Shown here: positions 51,828 through 63,216 of the stretch, piece by piece
Layout: each line of letters starts with the position of its first letter
Numbering within the stretch: position 1 is the stretch's first letter
NCBI RefSeq assembly: GCF_026965555.1
Contig: NZ_CP114040.1
Location: 62,001 to 126,000 of the forward strand
From: Nannocystis punicea
GTDB taxonomy: Bacteria > Myxococcota_A > Polyangia > Nannocystales > Nannocystaceae
Length of the DNA: 64,000 nt
Direction: 5' to 3'
Program-made: the position numbers and the translations under genes
Notes under the pieces: model-generated
Database searches by the model: none
Seen by the model: the letters and a program-made list of their open reading frames with translations, nothing else
Told to the model about the DNA's origin: nothing

Positions 51828-52466
51828 TCAGTGGGCCGGCTTCTCCGCTTCCATCATCGCGCAGCCGGCGGGGCGCTTCTTGCCGCGCTCCAGCCAGTTG
51901 TTCAGGTTGGCGTACTTGGCGGTGTCGATCTTGGCCATTTGCAGGCCCCAGCCCAGCACGCTCCACACGTCGGAGTCGACGAGGGTCCACTTGTCGTGGA
52001 CGATGTTGCCGACCTCGCCGATGCGGGCGTCGAGGATCTGCAGAGAATTCTGGACCTCGGCCAGGGCGGTCTCGGCCTGCTTGGCGTTGCGCGCCTCGGG
52101 GGGGAACCACTCGCTGGTGTTGTGCATGTAGGTGAACAGCGGGCCGCCCAGCGAGACCTGCGCCCAGCACAGCCAGGTGAGCGCCTGCATGTGCTCGCGC
52201 GAGCCCAGAGCCGGCCACAGGCCGCGCTCGACGCCGAAGCGCTCGCCCAGGTAGATCTGGATGGCGATCGACTCGAACATCGGCTGGCCGTCGATGACGA
52301 TCGTCGGGATCTTGCCGTTCGGGTTGAGCTTGAGGAACTCCGGCTTGCGCTGATCCTTGGCCTGCAGGTCGACGAACACCTTCTCGTGGGGGATGTCGAG
52401 CTCCGCGAGGGTGAGCTGGACGCGAGAGGCCGAGGACATGGGGTTGTAGTAGAACGTGATCGACAT
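51828..52466 (-). CDS. Glutathione S-transferase
   Basis: 212 residues. N-terminal thioredoxin-like domain: SITFYYNPMSSASRVQLTLA, IPHEKVFVDLQAKDQRKPEF, LNPNGKIPTIVID, PMFESIAIQIYLGERF; the FESIAI segment supplies the Ser/Glu that contacts glutathione, and the cis-Pro is in KIPTI. The catalytic residue is likely a Ser in PMSSASR. The C-terminal helical domain follows. It conjugates glutathione to electrophiles. It is divergent from the NudC gene, with a palindrome between. Confidence 0.93.
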   Translation of the reverse strand: MSITFYYNPMSSASRVQLTLAELDIPHEKVFVDLQAKDQRKPEFLKLNPNGKIPTIVIDGQPMFESIAIQIYLGERFGVERGLWPALGSREHMQALTWLCWAQVSLGGPLFTYMHNTSEWFPPEARNAKQAETALAEVQNSLQILDARIGEVGNIVHDKWTLVDSDVWSVLGWGLQMAKIDTAKYANLNNWLERGKKRPAGCAMMEAEKPAH

Positions 52467-52853
52467 GGTGGGGTGTCTCCGCGCCCCTTGTACGCGATAA
52501 CGCGCGCCGGTGCTAGTCTTTTGTTCAGGGGTTTGTCGGCGACACTTCTGCGGATGAGGGATGATACGGGCCTGCGTGACGTGCGCGAGGTCGGAGATTC
52601 GCGTGGGGGTTTTTCCGTGAATGTGTGGATGTCCGATGGGACATGTCATGAGATTGGCGCCCGCGGGGTCGCCGCGAGCCCGGTGGCCCGGGGCGATCGA
52701 GGCCGGCGCGCCCGGCGACGGCGAGCGAGTCGCCGGGGCTGCTGGCGCGGCGGTGACGGACGCGGCATGCTGCCCGCCGCCGATGCACCCGCGTCCATGC
52801 CGAGGTCCGGGCCGCGCTCGCTCGCGGCCGTGCGCGCAGGAGGAAGGTTGACC
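52467..52853. other. Intergenic region between divergent GST and NudC genes
   Basis: Contains the palindrome at 52630-52647. The long plus-strand frame through here is continuous with the NudC gene, but its Arg/Ala/Pro-rich composition argues against translation before 52854. Confidence 0.4.
52630..52647. repeat. GACATGTC-family palindrome in a divergent promoter region
   Basis: TGTC-CGATGG-GACATGTC, followed by ATGAG. It lies between two start codons (163 bp from GST, 207 bp from NudC), so unlike most copies it is not a 3' hairpin. Confidence 0.65.
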
Positions 52854-53804
52854 GTGGCGGCCAGCGCCCGCAGCCGCAACAACGTGTTCGCCGCGCTGGC
52901 GCTCGACCGCGCGAGCGAGCGGCGCGACGACGTGGGGTGGATCGAGACGCGCAGGGTGGCCGCGTCGACGCGGTTCGCGGTGGTCCGGCCCGACGGCAAG
53001 GCGCTGGTCGACGCGGCCCGCCGCGGGCTGCGAATGCTCGCGGAGGCGGAGCGCGCGGCGTGGTTGGCGGCGGAGCCGGTGTACTACCTCGGCGAGGCCG
53101 ACGAGGTGGCCCACTTCGCGGTCGCCCCCGCGGGCGGCGACGACGAGCCGCTGGCGGGCGCGCTCGGGGGGCAATGGATGGACCTGCGCGCGGCCGGCCT
53201 GGCGCTGCCGGCCTTCGACGCCGGGCTGTTCGCGTACGCCCGCGGCCTGCTCCACTGGCAGACGCGGGCCCGCTTCTGCGGCGCGTGCGGGTCGCCGACG
53301 ATCTTCGTGTCGGCCGGCCACCGCGCCCGCTGCACCAACCCGGCCTGCGCCATCGAACACTTCCCGCGCACCGACCCCGCCATCATCGTCATCGTCGGCT
53401 GGCGCGACGCCTGCCTGCTCGGCCGCCAGGCCAGCTGGCCGCCCGGCCGCTGGTCGACGCTGGCAGGCTTCGTCGAGCCCGGCGAGACGCTCGAGGACGC
53501 GGTCCGCCGCGAGGTGTTCGAGGAGAGCGGGGTGGTGGTGGCCGAGTGCGACTACCACTCGTCGCAGCCGTGGCCGTTCCCGGCGTCGCTGATGCTCGGC
53601 TTCACGGCCGAGGCCCAGGGCCCGGAGCTGCACGTCGGCCCCGAGCTCGAGGCGGCCCGGTGGTTCACCGCCGAGGAGATCGTCCGCTCGCTCGCCGACG
53701 GCTCGCTGATGTTCCCGCCGCCGCTGTCGGTGTCGTTCCGCCTGATCGAGCACTGGCTCCGCGAGACCGCCGGGCTCGAGCTGACCGCGCTGGTCCGTGG
53801 GTGA
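52854..53804 (+). CDS. nudC: NAD(+) diphosphatase / NADH pyrophosphatase (NudC-type Nudix hydrolase)
   Basis: 316 residues from the GTG at 52854, with AGGAGGAAGG a few bases upstream (a TTG two codons earlier is the alternative). N-terminal NudC-like domain, then a four-Cys zinc ribbon (FCGACGSP ... CTNPACA), then the Nudix box GFVEPGETLEDAVRREVFEE plus SGVV, and the SQPWPFPAS signature of NADH pyrophosphatases. It hydrolyses NAD(H) to NMN(H) and AMP and, in several bacteria, removes NAD caps from RNA. Next to GST but on the other strand. Palindromes follow its stop. Confidence 0.94.
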   Translation: MAASARSRNNVFAALALDRASERRDDVGWIETRRVAASTRFAVVRPDGKALVDAARRGLRMLAEAERAAWLAAEPVYYLGEADEVAHFAVAPAGGDDEPLAGALGGQWMDLRAAGLALPAFDAGLFAYARGLLHWQTRARFCGACGSPTIFVSAGHRARCTNPACAIEHFPRTDPAIIVIVGWRDACLLGRQASWPPGRWSTLAGFVEPGETLEDAVRREVFEESGVVVAECDYHSSQPWPFPASLMLGFTAEAQGPELHVGPELEAARWFTAEEIVRSLADGSLMFPPPLSVSFRLIEHWLRETAGLELTALVRG

Positions 53805-54230
53805 ATTTTTTGAGATGCATGTCCTTGAAGACATGTCGAATCGAACATGGTCGAAGCACCATTGTTTTGGAGACATGCGCCGGAGGGACGGGGACGGAAC
53901 CTGGTCGATAGGACAGCCGTGGAGCGTCGGCGGTCGTCCTGCTGGATCTGCGGCGTGGCCGTGATTGTCGGCGCCGTCGGGGTGAGACGGCGGGAGGTTC
54001 GCGCGAATCGCGGGCAGGTGCGGCGCAGGTCCGGGAGATCTACCCGGGGCGGGCGTCGTGCTCGGGATCACCATGGTCCGTGAGGCGGTCGGACAGGCGC
54101 GTGGGGGCCGAGGCGTCACGGAGGTCGCACGCGGGAGGTGCGTGGTCGCGGGTGCGGGCGAGCATGGGCTCGTGTCCCGCGACTCGCCCGGCCTGGAGAT
54201 TCGCGGCGCCCGCCACTATCGTCGCTGCCG
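53805..54230. other. Intergenic region 3' of nudC, 5' of the sterol reductase
   Basis: Starts with TTTTTT and the two palindromes, then about 350 bp of GC-rich sequence with no gene. The frame before 54231 is not coding-like. Confidence 0.4.
53818..53877. repeat. Two GACATGTC-family palindromes after nudC
   Basis: First copy GCATGTC-CTTGAA-GACATGTC (53818-53837), preceded by GAATTTTTTGAG right after the stop. Second, degenerate copy TGTTTTGGAGACATG (53863-53877), matching TGTC-TTTGGA-GACATG with one base lost. Confidence 0.6.
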
Positions 54231-55502
54231 ATGACGACCGCCGCTCCGGAGCCCGCGCACGACAAGACTCGCCCCGATCAATTCGGCGGCCCCTGGGGCG
54301 CGCTGCTGCTGACGATCGTCATGCCGACGGTCACGTTCTATCTGTGGTCGGCGGTGGCGCAGCACGGCGGCTCGCTGTGGCTGCCGCGCTCGGCCGCCGA
54401 GCTGTGGGCGATGATCCCGGCGCCGACCTGGGAGGCCGCGGCGATCTTCGCCGCGTGGCTCGGGCTGCAGGCGCTGCTCTACGTGGTGGTGCCGGGTCGC
54501 GTGGTCCACGGCCGGCTGACCGCGGCCGGCGAGCGGGCGGAGTACCGGCTCAACGGCCTGGTCGCGTTCGGCCTGTCGGCGGGGCTGCTGGTCGCGGGGA
54601 TCGCCGCCGACGTGGTGTCGCCGTCACACGTGCTGGCGCAGCTCGGGCCGCTGCTCACGCTCGCGGTCCTGTTCGCCGGCGGCGCCGCGGCCCTGACCTA
54701 CGTCGCCGGCCGGCGACGCGCCCACCTCGAGCGCAGCACCGGCAACCCGATCTACGACTTCTACATGGGCGCGATCCAGAACCCGCGGATCGGTCGCCAC
54801 GACCTCAAGTTCTTCTTCGAGTCGCGCATCGGCATGGGCTCGTGGGGGGCGCTGGCGATCTTGCTGCCGGCGGCGGAGCTGCAGGCGCACGGGGAGCTGT
54901 CGACGGCGATGCTGGTCGTCAGCCTGTGCCAGCTGTTCTACATCTTCGAGTTCTTCGTGTTCGAGTCGGCGCTGCTGTCGACGATCGACATCATCGAGGA
55001 GAACCTCGGCTTCATGCTGTGGTTCGCGTTCCTCGCGTGGATGCCGTTCAACTTCACGCTGCAGCAGCAGTACGTGCTCGCGGCGCGCCCCGAGCTGTCG
55101 ACGCTCGCGGCGGCCGCGATCATCGTCATGAACTTCGCCGGCTACTACGTGTTCCGCGACTCGAACCTGCAGAAGCAGCGATTCCGCCGCGACCCCTCGT
55201 TGCCGATCTGGGGGAAGCCGCCCGTCGCCATGGACACCGCCCGCGGCACCAAGCTGCTGCTGTCGGGCTGGTGGGGCCTCGCGCGCCACGCCAACTACCT
55301 CGGCGACCTCACCATGGCGCTCGCCTGGTGCCTCGCGTGCGGCTTCGGCAGCCTCGTGCCCTACTTCTACTTCATCTACTTCGCGCCGCTGCTGCTCAAC
55401 CGCGAGCGCCGCGACCACGCGATGTGCCAGCGCAAGTACGGCGCCGACTGGGACCGCTACTGCGAGAAGGTGCCGTACCGCATCGTGCCGTTCGTGTACT
55501 GA
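54231..55502 (+). CDS. Sterol C-14 reductase-like membrane protein (ERG4/ERG24 family)
   Basis: 423 residues from ATG 54231. Eight to ten hydrophobic segments (for example ALLLTIVMPTVTFYLWSAV; AIFAAWLGLQALLYVVV; FMLWFAFLAWMPFNFTLQQQ). The C-terminal signature of the sterol delta-14/delta-24(28)/delta-7 reductase family is clear: GWWGLARHANYLGDL, YFYFIYFAPLLLNRERRDHA, MCQRKYGADWDRYCEKVPYR, with the NADPH-contacting Asn/Tyr/Arg set (RHANYLGD and KYGADW). Members reduce sterol double bonds using NADPH at the membrane. Sterol production is known in Nannocystis. I cannot tell the exact position reduced. It ends at a perfect palindrome shared with the convergent aldo/keto reductase gene. Confidence 0.9.
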   Translation: MTTAAPEPAHDKTRPDQFGGPWGALLLTIVMPTVTFYLWSAVAQHGGSLWLPRSAAELWAMIPAPTWEAAAIFAAWLGLQALLYVVVPGRVVHGRLTAAGERAEYRLNGLVAFGLSAGLLVAGIAADVVSPSHVLAQLGPLLTLAVLFAGGAAALTYVAGRRRAHLERSTGNPIYDFYMGAIQNPRIGRHDLKFFFESRIGMGSWGALAILLPAAELQAHGELSTAMLVVSLCQLFYIFEFFVFESALLSTIDIIEENLGFMLWFAFLAWMPFNFTLQQQYVLAARPELSTLAAAAIIVMNFAGYYVFRDSNLQKQRFRRDPSLPIWGKPPVAMDTARGTKLLLSGWWGLARHANYLGDLTMALAWCLACGFGSLVPYFYFIYFAPLLLNRERRDHAMCQRKYGADWDRYCEKVPYRIVPFVY

Positions 55503-55508
55503 GGGCGC

Positions 55509-55538
55509 GGGCGCGTCGACCTCGAGGTCGACGCGCCC
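55509..55538. terminator. Perfect 30-bp palindrome between convergent genes
   Basis: 15-bp arms with no loop (left arm 55509-55523 starts GGGCGCGTCGAC; right arm 55524-55538). It fills most of the 43 bp between the stop codons at 55502 and 55546, so it probably terminates both. As a loopless palindrome it could also be a protein site. Confidence 0.75.
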
Positions 55539-55545
55539 TCGCGGA

Positions 55546-56637
55546 TCAGCGCGGCCAGTACCAGGCGGGCGCGGCGTTCACGGTGGTGCCGCCGGTGAGC
55601 ATGCCGCGCATGCCGGGCGCGAAGAAGTGATAGGGGTGGACGGTCTCGGGGCGGCTGGCGGCCTCGAGGCGCTCGGCGAGCGCGGCGGGGATCGTGAAGT
55701 CGAGCGACTTGAGGTTGTCGTCGAGCTGGGCCGGCTTGGTCGCGCCGATGATGGTCGAGGTCACGCCGGGGCGGGTGGTGACCCAGTTGAGGGCGACCTG
55801 CGCCGGCGTGTGCCCGAGCTCGCGCGCGACCTCGACGAGGACGTCGACGATCTGCCAGTTGCGCTCGGAGGTCAGCTTCTCGAAGGCCGGGTTGCCGCTG
55901 CTCTGCATCATCACCAGGCGGCCCTCGCCCTCGGCGCGCGTGCCGGCGCGGCCGTACTTGCCGGTCAGCATGCCGCTGCCGAGCGGGCTCCACGGGCACA
56001 GGCCGAGGCCGAGGGCCAGCGCGGCGGGGATGTGCTCGCGCTCGATGTTGCGTTCGACCAGCGAGTACTCGAGCTGCAGGCCGGCGAGCCGCTCGCTGCC
56101 GCGGAGCTCGGCGATCGTCTGGGCGCGGGCGAGGTACCACGCGGGCACGTCCGACAGGCCGATGTAGCGGACCTTGCCGACGCGCACGAGGTCGTCGAGC
56201 GTCGCCATGACCTCCTCGACCGGGGTGAGGCCGTCCCACGCGTGCAGCCAGTAGAGGTCGACGTAGTCGGTCTGCAGCCGGCGCAGCGAGGCGTCGAGGG
56301 CCCGGCGGATGTGCTTGCGCGAGTTGCCGCCGGCGTTGGGGTCGCCCGGCTGGACATTGAAGGAGAACTTGGTGGCGAGCACGACCTGCTCGCGGCGGCC
56401 GCTCTCCTTGAGGTACTCGCCGATGAGCTTCTCGCTGGTGCCGGCGGTGTAGCCGTCGGCGGTGTCGATGAAGTTGCCGCCGGCGTCGAGGTAGCGGGCG
56501 AGCAGCTCGAACACTGTGTCGCGGGGCGAGCCGAAGCCCCACTCGGTGCCGAAGGTCATCGTGCCGAGGCACAGCGGGCTGACGCGGAGGCCGCTGCGGC
56601 CGAGGAGGGAGTAGGACGCGAGGGACGGGATCGACAT
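55546..56637 (-). CDS. Aldo/keto reductase
   Basis: 363 residues. AKR TIM barrel: GRSGLRVSPLCLGTMTFGTE at the N-terminus. Catalytic tetrad: Asp in NFIDTADGY, Tyr in DGY, Lys in VLATKFSF, His in LYWLHAWDG. NADPH site LGTMTFG and the C-terminal GVTSTIIGATKPAQLDDNL. Resembles the AKR11/AKR12 group (YajO/YghZ-like). It reduces aldehydes or ketones with NADPH. Gene order on the minus strand is kinase-TPR then this gene, 24 bp apart, so they are co-transcribed. Confidence 0.94.
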   Translation of the reverse strand: MSIPSLASYSLLGRSGLRVSPLCLGTMTFGTEWGFGSPRDTVFELLARYLDAGGNFIDTADGYTAGTSEKLIGEYLKESGRREQVVLATKFSFNVQPGDPNAGGNSRKHIRRALDASLRRLQTDYVDLYWLHAWDGLTPVEEVMATLDDLVRVGKVRYIGLSDVPAWYLARAQTIAELRGSERLAGLQLEYSLVERNIEREHIPAALALGLGLCPWSPLGSGMLTGKYGRAGTRAEGEGRLVMMQSSGNPAFEKLTSERNWQIVDVLVEVARELGHTPAQVALNWVTTRPGVTSTIIGATKPAQLDDNLKSLDFTIPAALAERLEAASRPETVHPYHFFAPGMRGMLTGGTTVNAAPAWYWPR

Positions 56638-56661
56638 GGGGCGGAGGATAAGGGCCGCGGG

Positions 56662-59739
<3,078 letters not shown>

Positions 59740-59925
59740 CCGGCGGATAGTGTCTCCAAACTCGAGATCAATTTTGCCGATTTGCGGTCACTTGACGCAC
59801 GTTCCCGGTCACATGGGCGAAAACGCGCCGAATGGCGGTCCGATCGGCGCGGCCCGAGAAAATTCAGGCGGAGGAAATTGTTCGGCGTTGGCCGGTCACC
59901 TGCCCTTCGTAGTTCGGGCACTACG

Positions 59926-61029
59926 ATGCGTACTTCGAATAACATTCTCATTCTCCTTGTTTCCACGCTTTCCTTCGCAGTCGGCTGCGACGACGAGTTT
60001 TACGCCGATTTCGGCGAGGAAGAGGTAATCGCGCTGCGCTGCAACACTCCGGATTGTGGCAGCGGGCTCGCCAATACCTCGCGGATCGGCGACCACTCGC
60101 TTTCCAACCTGTCCGAGACCCTGATTGCGCCGGCGGCCAATACCACGTCGAAGGTGCGCATCGAGGGCGGCACTGCCGAATACCTCGGGTCGAAGACGGC
60201 GATCATGGGGATCGACGTCGAGGCCGATGGGGAGCTGAAGCTCAAGCTGGCCACGGGCGGGTGGATCGGCGGGGCGGCGGTCGAGGGCGCGACGTTCTCC
60301 GTCGTCATCGAGCCGCTCGACGGCGAGCCGCGGATCGCCGCGGAGCTGAAGATCGCCGGCGCCTGGTGCTCGCCGGGTCGGTACGACGCGAGCATGACGA
60401 TCTGCCGCTATCAGTTCGTGACGGACATCGAGCCGGAGGACACAAAACTCTATCCGGAGAGCGAGGAGATGCCGGGCTACTACCACATTTGCCCGGACGA
60501 GGACGAGGACGGCGCGCTCGACGACACCCACAAGTTCAGCTCGGTGCTGAGCCCGAACGTGTCGCTGTTCGCGAACCCCAGCGTGGGCCCGACCATCGCG
60601 GACTCGCCCGGCATCTTCATCAACGGCTGCATCAACAGCGCGGTGGCGAAGGGTCAGTTCAAGCTCAACGCGTTCTACGACCCGACCGCGTACCGCGGCC
60701 TGCAGTTAGGCCAGCGCACCGCGCTGCTGCGGGCCTGGATGGCCTGGTTCAACGGCGGGCCGCGCACGGTACCCGGCAGGTTCATCTCGCTGAAGGACCC
60801 GCTGGGCGGGCTGTTCGACTGGACCTCCGAGCCCGCGTGGGTGCTGGAGGCCGGCTACGGGGCCGAGGGCGCGCGTTGCCGCGGCGGCGCGGAGGACACC
60901 GGCAACCACCGCTATTACATCGACCCGGTGCTGAGCTTGCCCGGCTGGTCGACGCTGCCGCCCTGCACCACCGCCGACTACACCAGCTACGGCGCGGTGC
61001 TCGGGGTCAAGGTGCACGGCGACCTGTAG
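59926..61029 (+). CDS. Predicted lipoprotein of unknown function
   Basis: 367 residues from ATG 59926. Signal MRTSNNILILLVSTLSFAVG then CDDE, lipobox AVGC with Asp at +2. The mature region has Cys at LRCNTPDC, GAWCSPG, TICRYQF, YHICPDED, NGCINSA, ARCRGG, PPCTTAD, and alternating strands (GGTAEYLGSKTAIMGIDVEA). The acidic Asp/Glu stretch HICPDEDEDGALDDTHKF may bind calcium. The end TTADYTSYGAVLGVKVHGDL has a faint resemblance to the ADYC-type myxobacterial lipoproteins but lacks their core motif, so I leave it unassigned. It is divergent from the kinase-AKR operon. Confidence 0.85.
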   Translation: MRTSNNILILLVSTLSFAVGCDDEFYADFGEEEVIALRCNTPDCGSGLANTSRIGDHSLSNLSETLIAPAANTTSKVRIEGGTAEYLGSKTAIMGIDVEADGELKLKLATGGWIGGAAVEGATFSVVIEPLDGEPRIAAELKIAGAWCSPGRYDASMTICRYQFVTDIEPEDTKLYPESEEMPGYYHICPDEDEDGALDDTHKFSSVLSPNVSLFANPSVGPTIADSPGIFINGCINSAVAKGQFKLNAFYDPTAYRGLQLGQRTALLRAWMAWFNGGPRTVPGRFISLKDPLGGLFDWTSEPAWVLEAGYGAEGARCRGGAEDTGNHRYYIDPVLSLPGWSTLPPCTTADYTSYGAVLGVKVHGDL

Positions 61030-61058
61030 GATCGCCATGCGCGCGAATCGTGGCACCG

Positions 61059-61092
61059 CGAGGGCCGCGGGCGTACATGTCTGCGGCCCTCG
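61059..61092. terminator. Hairpin after the lipoprotein gene
   Basis: CGAGGGCCGC / GCGGCCCTCG, 10-bp perfect arms with a 14-base loop that contains ACATGTCT. It starts 29 bp after the stop at 61029. Confidence 0.6.
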
Positions 61093-61127
61093 TCGCGTCG
61101 GTTCTCCGGTGATTCGCGTATCTACCG

Positions 61128-61386
61128 GTGTCCCACCGCCTGCATCGTCGATTGATGCATCGACCCGGTTAAACCGATCGGCGGGGCGGCGACACTACCG
61201 GAGCGCCGAGGGACGACGACGCGGCCCGGAGACGACCGAGGCGCAGCGTCCACCGGCGAGACACCCCGTGCAGGAGGACATCCTCGCCGCCGGTCCATGG
61301 GCGCCGGGCCGGTGAGTCGGTCGCACCCATCCCATTCCCCACCCCCGGGCCAGGACGCACCCTCCCCCGCGTCCTGGCCCTTTTTT
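61128..61386 (+). ncRNA. Candidate small RNA: duplicated element plus intrinsic terminator
   Basis: A ~145-nt element (61128-61275) with a related second copy at 61788-61930 is followed here by an ideal plus-strand terminator (61347-61386). No ORF fits: the plus-strand frame 61037-61315 is poor, and the shared segment is in different plus-strand frames in the two copies. I infer a noncoding transcript of roughly 200-260 nt. No known RNA family was recognised. The two copies also keep one minus-strand frame in common (GSV, AAPR), so a decayed gene is the alternative. Confidence 0.3.
61347..61386 (+). terminator. Canonical Rho-independent terminator
   Basis: 12-bp perfect stem (61347-61358 and 61369-61380; GGGCCAGGACGC and its complement), 10-base loop, then six T. 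The T run is on the plus strand only, so it ends a plus-strand transcript although no convincing gene lies just upstream. Confidence 0.85.
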
Positions 61387-61390
61387 GCGC

Positions 61391-61787
61391 TTTCTCGCCG
61401 CGCGTCCGGCGCTCGCGTGAAACACCTGCGATGGGCGACACAATGTGCATTGTGGCGGATGCGCGGTGAAGGGTCGCGGGCCGGCCAGCCGGGGCGCGCC
61501 GGGGCCGCGATGTCGGACAATGTGCAGTGGGGGCCCGGCGGCACGACAGCGAGGAGACCATGGGCAGGAGCACCCGGCCGCGAGCGCCGGCGGTTCGCAG
61601 ACGAACATCGAGCCGGACCGGGACGGGACGATCATGTGCCCGAGCCGGTGAGCCGCTCGCACTCGAACCTGCAGGCGGCCAGAGCGCGCGATGCGGCGTG
61701 CTGGCCGCGGTTTCGCCCGTTTGCAGCGACCGCGGCGGGGCCGTATCAGTGACCGCCGGCGCACGGTCAATTGCCCCCGCGGCGCGC
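61391..61787. other. Gene-free stretch between the two copies of the duplicated element
   Basis: No gene supported; frames are Arg/Ala/Pro-rich. Short motifs (GACGAACAT, ACCATGG) echo the 3' part of the copy at 61788, so a third, more decayed copy may lie around 61500-61600. Confidence 0.35.
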
Positions 61788-61930
61788 TGTTCCACCGGCG
61801 TAACCTCGCAGCGAAAGGTTAATCAGTCGCGCCGGTCGGTGACACTACCCGAGAGTCGGGGGGCGACGGAAGCGGCCCGGATGAGCCGAGGCGCGGCGCT
61901 CACCGACATGAGGTCGACACCATGGACGAA
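61788..61930. repeat. Second copy of the ~145-nt duplicated element
   Basis: Shares TGT(C/T)CCACCG, GGTTAA, GACACTACC, GCGGCCCGGA, CCGAGGCGC and CACCG in the same order with 61128-61275. No terminator follows this copy. Confidence 0.5.
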
Positions 61931-62119
61931 CATATCATCACGACACGACCGCCGTATCGCCGCCGAGCGAGTGACATGGTGTCTCGCGCGGACCAGGTCG
62001 CTCGAAACCCGGCCTCGCACGCGCTTATCTCGTAGCTCGGCCTCGGCGGTCCCGCGATCCGGCCGTCCGACTGTCCTGCCGTCCCCGACATCGTAGGATC
62101 GCGCTGTCCCACGATCACG

Positions 62120-62154
62120 CTATCCGCTATCTCACTATCGCACTATCAACTATC
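62120..62154. promoter_or_regulatory. Array of five CTATC direct repeats upstream of the isoprenoid synthase gene
   Basis: CTATC at 62120, 62127, 62135, 62143 and 62150, a spacing of 7-8 bp. Spaced direct repeats of this kind can be sites for multimeric activators. It ends about 85 bp before the start codon at 62239. Confidence 0.45.
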
Positions 62155-62238
62155 CGCGATGCGATGATCCTGGCTTTGTCGATTGCATCCGCCCCTGTTT
62201 GGCCTAACCTGAAATTTAGCCCCGAGGATAGATTCGCC

Positions 62239-63198
62239 ATGCATGAAACGCTCGCCATCGCCGTCGCCGCCGCGCACCGCAAGTGCGACGAGGTCGTCCG
62301 GGACCCGCTGCTCGACCCGGACCAGAGCGAGCTGCTCGTGGCGTTCATCGCCGGGGCGCGGGCCGGCGAGGCCGGCCCGATGGCCGATCTCGCGGCCCTG
62401 CCGCTGCTCGTCGGGCTGTGCGAGTGCGGCGAGGCGAACGTCGACCTCGCGGCCGGCTGCACCCTTTATCATCTGGCGCTCCGGCTGTTCGACGACGTCT
62501 CGGATCCCGACCTCGTGGCTCCGTGGGGCCCCGAGCGCGCGCCGGTGGCCGACAACGCCGCGCTCGCGCTGACCATGGTCGCGGTCGACACCCTCGCCGC
62601 GGCGGTCCCGGCCGGTAGGGCCGAGGCCGCGCGGCTGTCGCTGCGACGCCACACGCTGCGGGCCGTGGGGGCCCGGCACCGTGACCTCGGTGGGACGGTC
62701 GCCGGCGACGAGGCCGGCGTCCGCGCCCACAACGCCGACAAGTCGTCGGTGTTCGCGCTGTCGACCGAGCTGGCGGCGATCGCCGCCGGTTGCGAGCCCG
62801 AGCGCGTCGCGGCGTATTGCAGGATCGGCGAGGCGACGGCGGAGATCCGCCAGATCGCCGAGGACCTCCGCGATCTGTTCGGCGAGCCGCGCAGCCGCGA
62901 CCTCGAGCGCGAGGCTCCGAGCTTCCCCCTGGCCTGCTTCGCCGCCCGCGCCAGCGCGGCCGAGCGGGCCGAGCTGCAGCGCCTGCGCGCCGAGCTGCCC
63001 GGCAGTCTCGACGCGATCCGCAAGCTGCTGCTGGCCGGCCCGGCGGTGCGCGCCAGCGCGGCGGCGATGGAGGCCGCGCGGCGGGCGGTCCACGCCGAGG
63101 TCGCCGCGCTGTTCCCCGCCGGCTCGGGGCTCGACCTCCACGCCGAGTTCGTCGACGCGGTGGCCGCCGAGCTGCACCGCCGGCCGCGCGCCGCATGA
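62239..63198 (+). CDS. Class I isoprenoid synthase-like protein (polyprenyl synthetase fold)
   Basis: 319 residues from ATG 62239 (GAGGATAG upstream). All-helical; the first Asp-rich motif is LRLFDDVSDPDLV (about residues 80-95), preceded by GCTLYHLA, and a second, weaker acidic motif is DLRDLFGE (about 210). This is the pattern of class I isoprenoid synthases, where Asp-bound Mg holds a prenyl diphosphate; ComQ-type prenyl synthases are similarly divergent. It lacks a full second DDxxD, so it may act as a modified prenyl transferase or terpene-type enzyme. Followed 18 bp later by a metallo-beta-lactamase-fold gene, so the two likely act together. Confidence 0.75.
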   Translation: MHETLAIAVAAAHRKCDEVVRDPLLDPDQSELLVAFIAGARAGEAGPMADLAALPLLVGLCECGEANVDLAAGCTLYHLALRLFDDVSDPDLVAPWGPERAPVADNAALALTMVAVDTLAAAVPAGRAEAARLSLRRHTLRAVGARHRDLGGTVAGDEAGVRAHNADKSSVFALSTELAAIAAGCEPERVAAYCRIGEATAEIRQIAEDLRDLFGEPRSRDLEREAPSFPLACFAARASAAERAELQRLRAELPGSLDAIRKLLLAGPAVRASAAAMEAARRAVHAEVAALFPAGSGLDLHAEFVDAVAAELHRRPRAA

Positions 63199-63216
63199 CC
63201 TTTGGAGCATGTCCTC
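63199..63216. repeat. Degenerate GACATGTC-family element between two genes
   Basis: CTTTGGAGCATGTCC differs by single changes from TTTGGAGACATGTC (43947-43960). It fills the 18-bp gap and supplies the sequence before the next start codon. Confidence 0.4.

Noticed and set aside
62170..62190. Possible sigma-54 promoter (TGGC ... TTGC) before the isoprenoid synthase gene
   Set aside because: Spacing is one base too long and the -24 element is incomplete.
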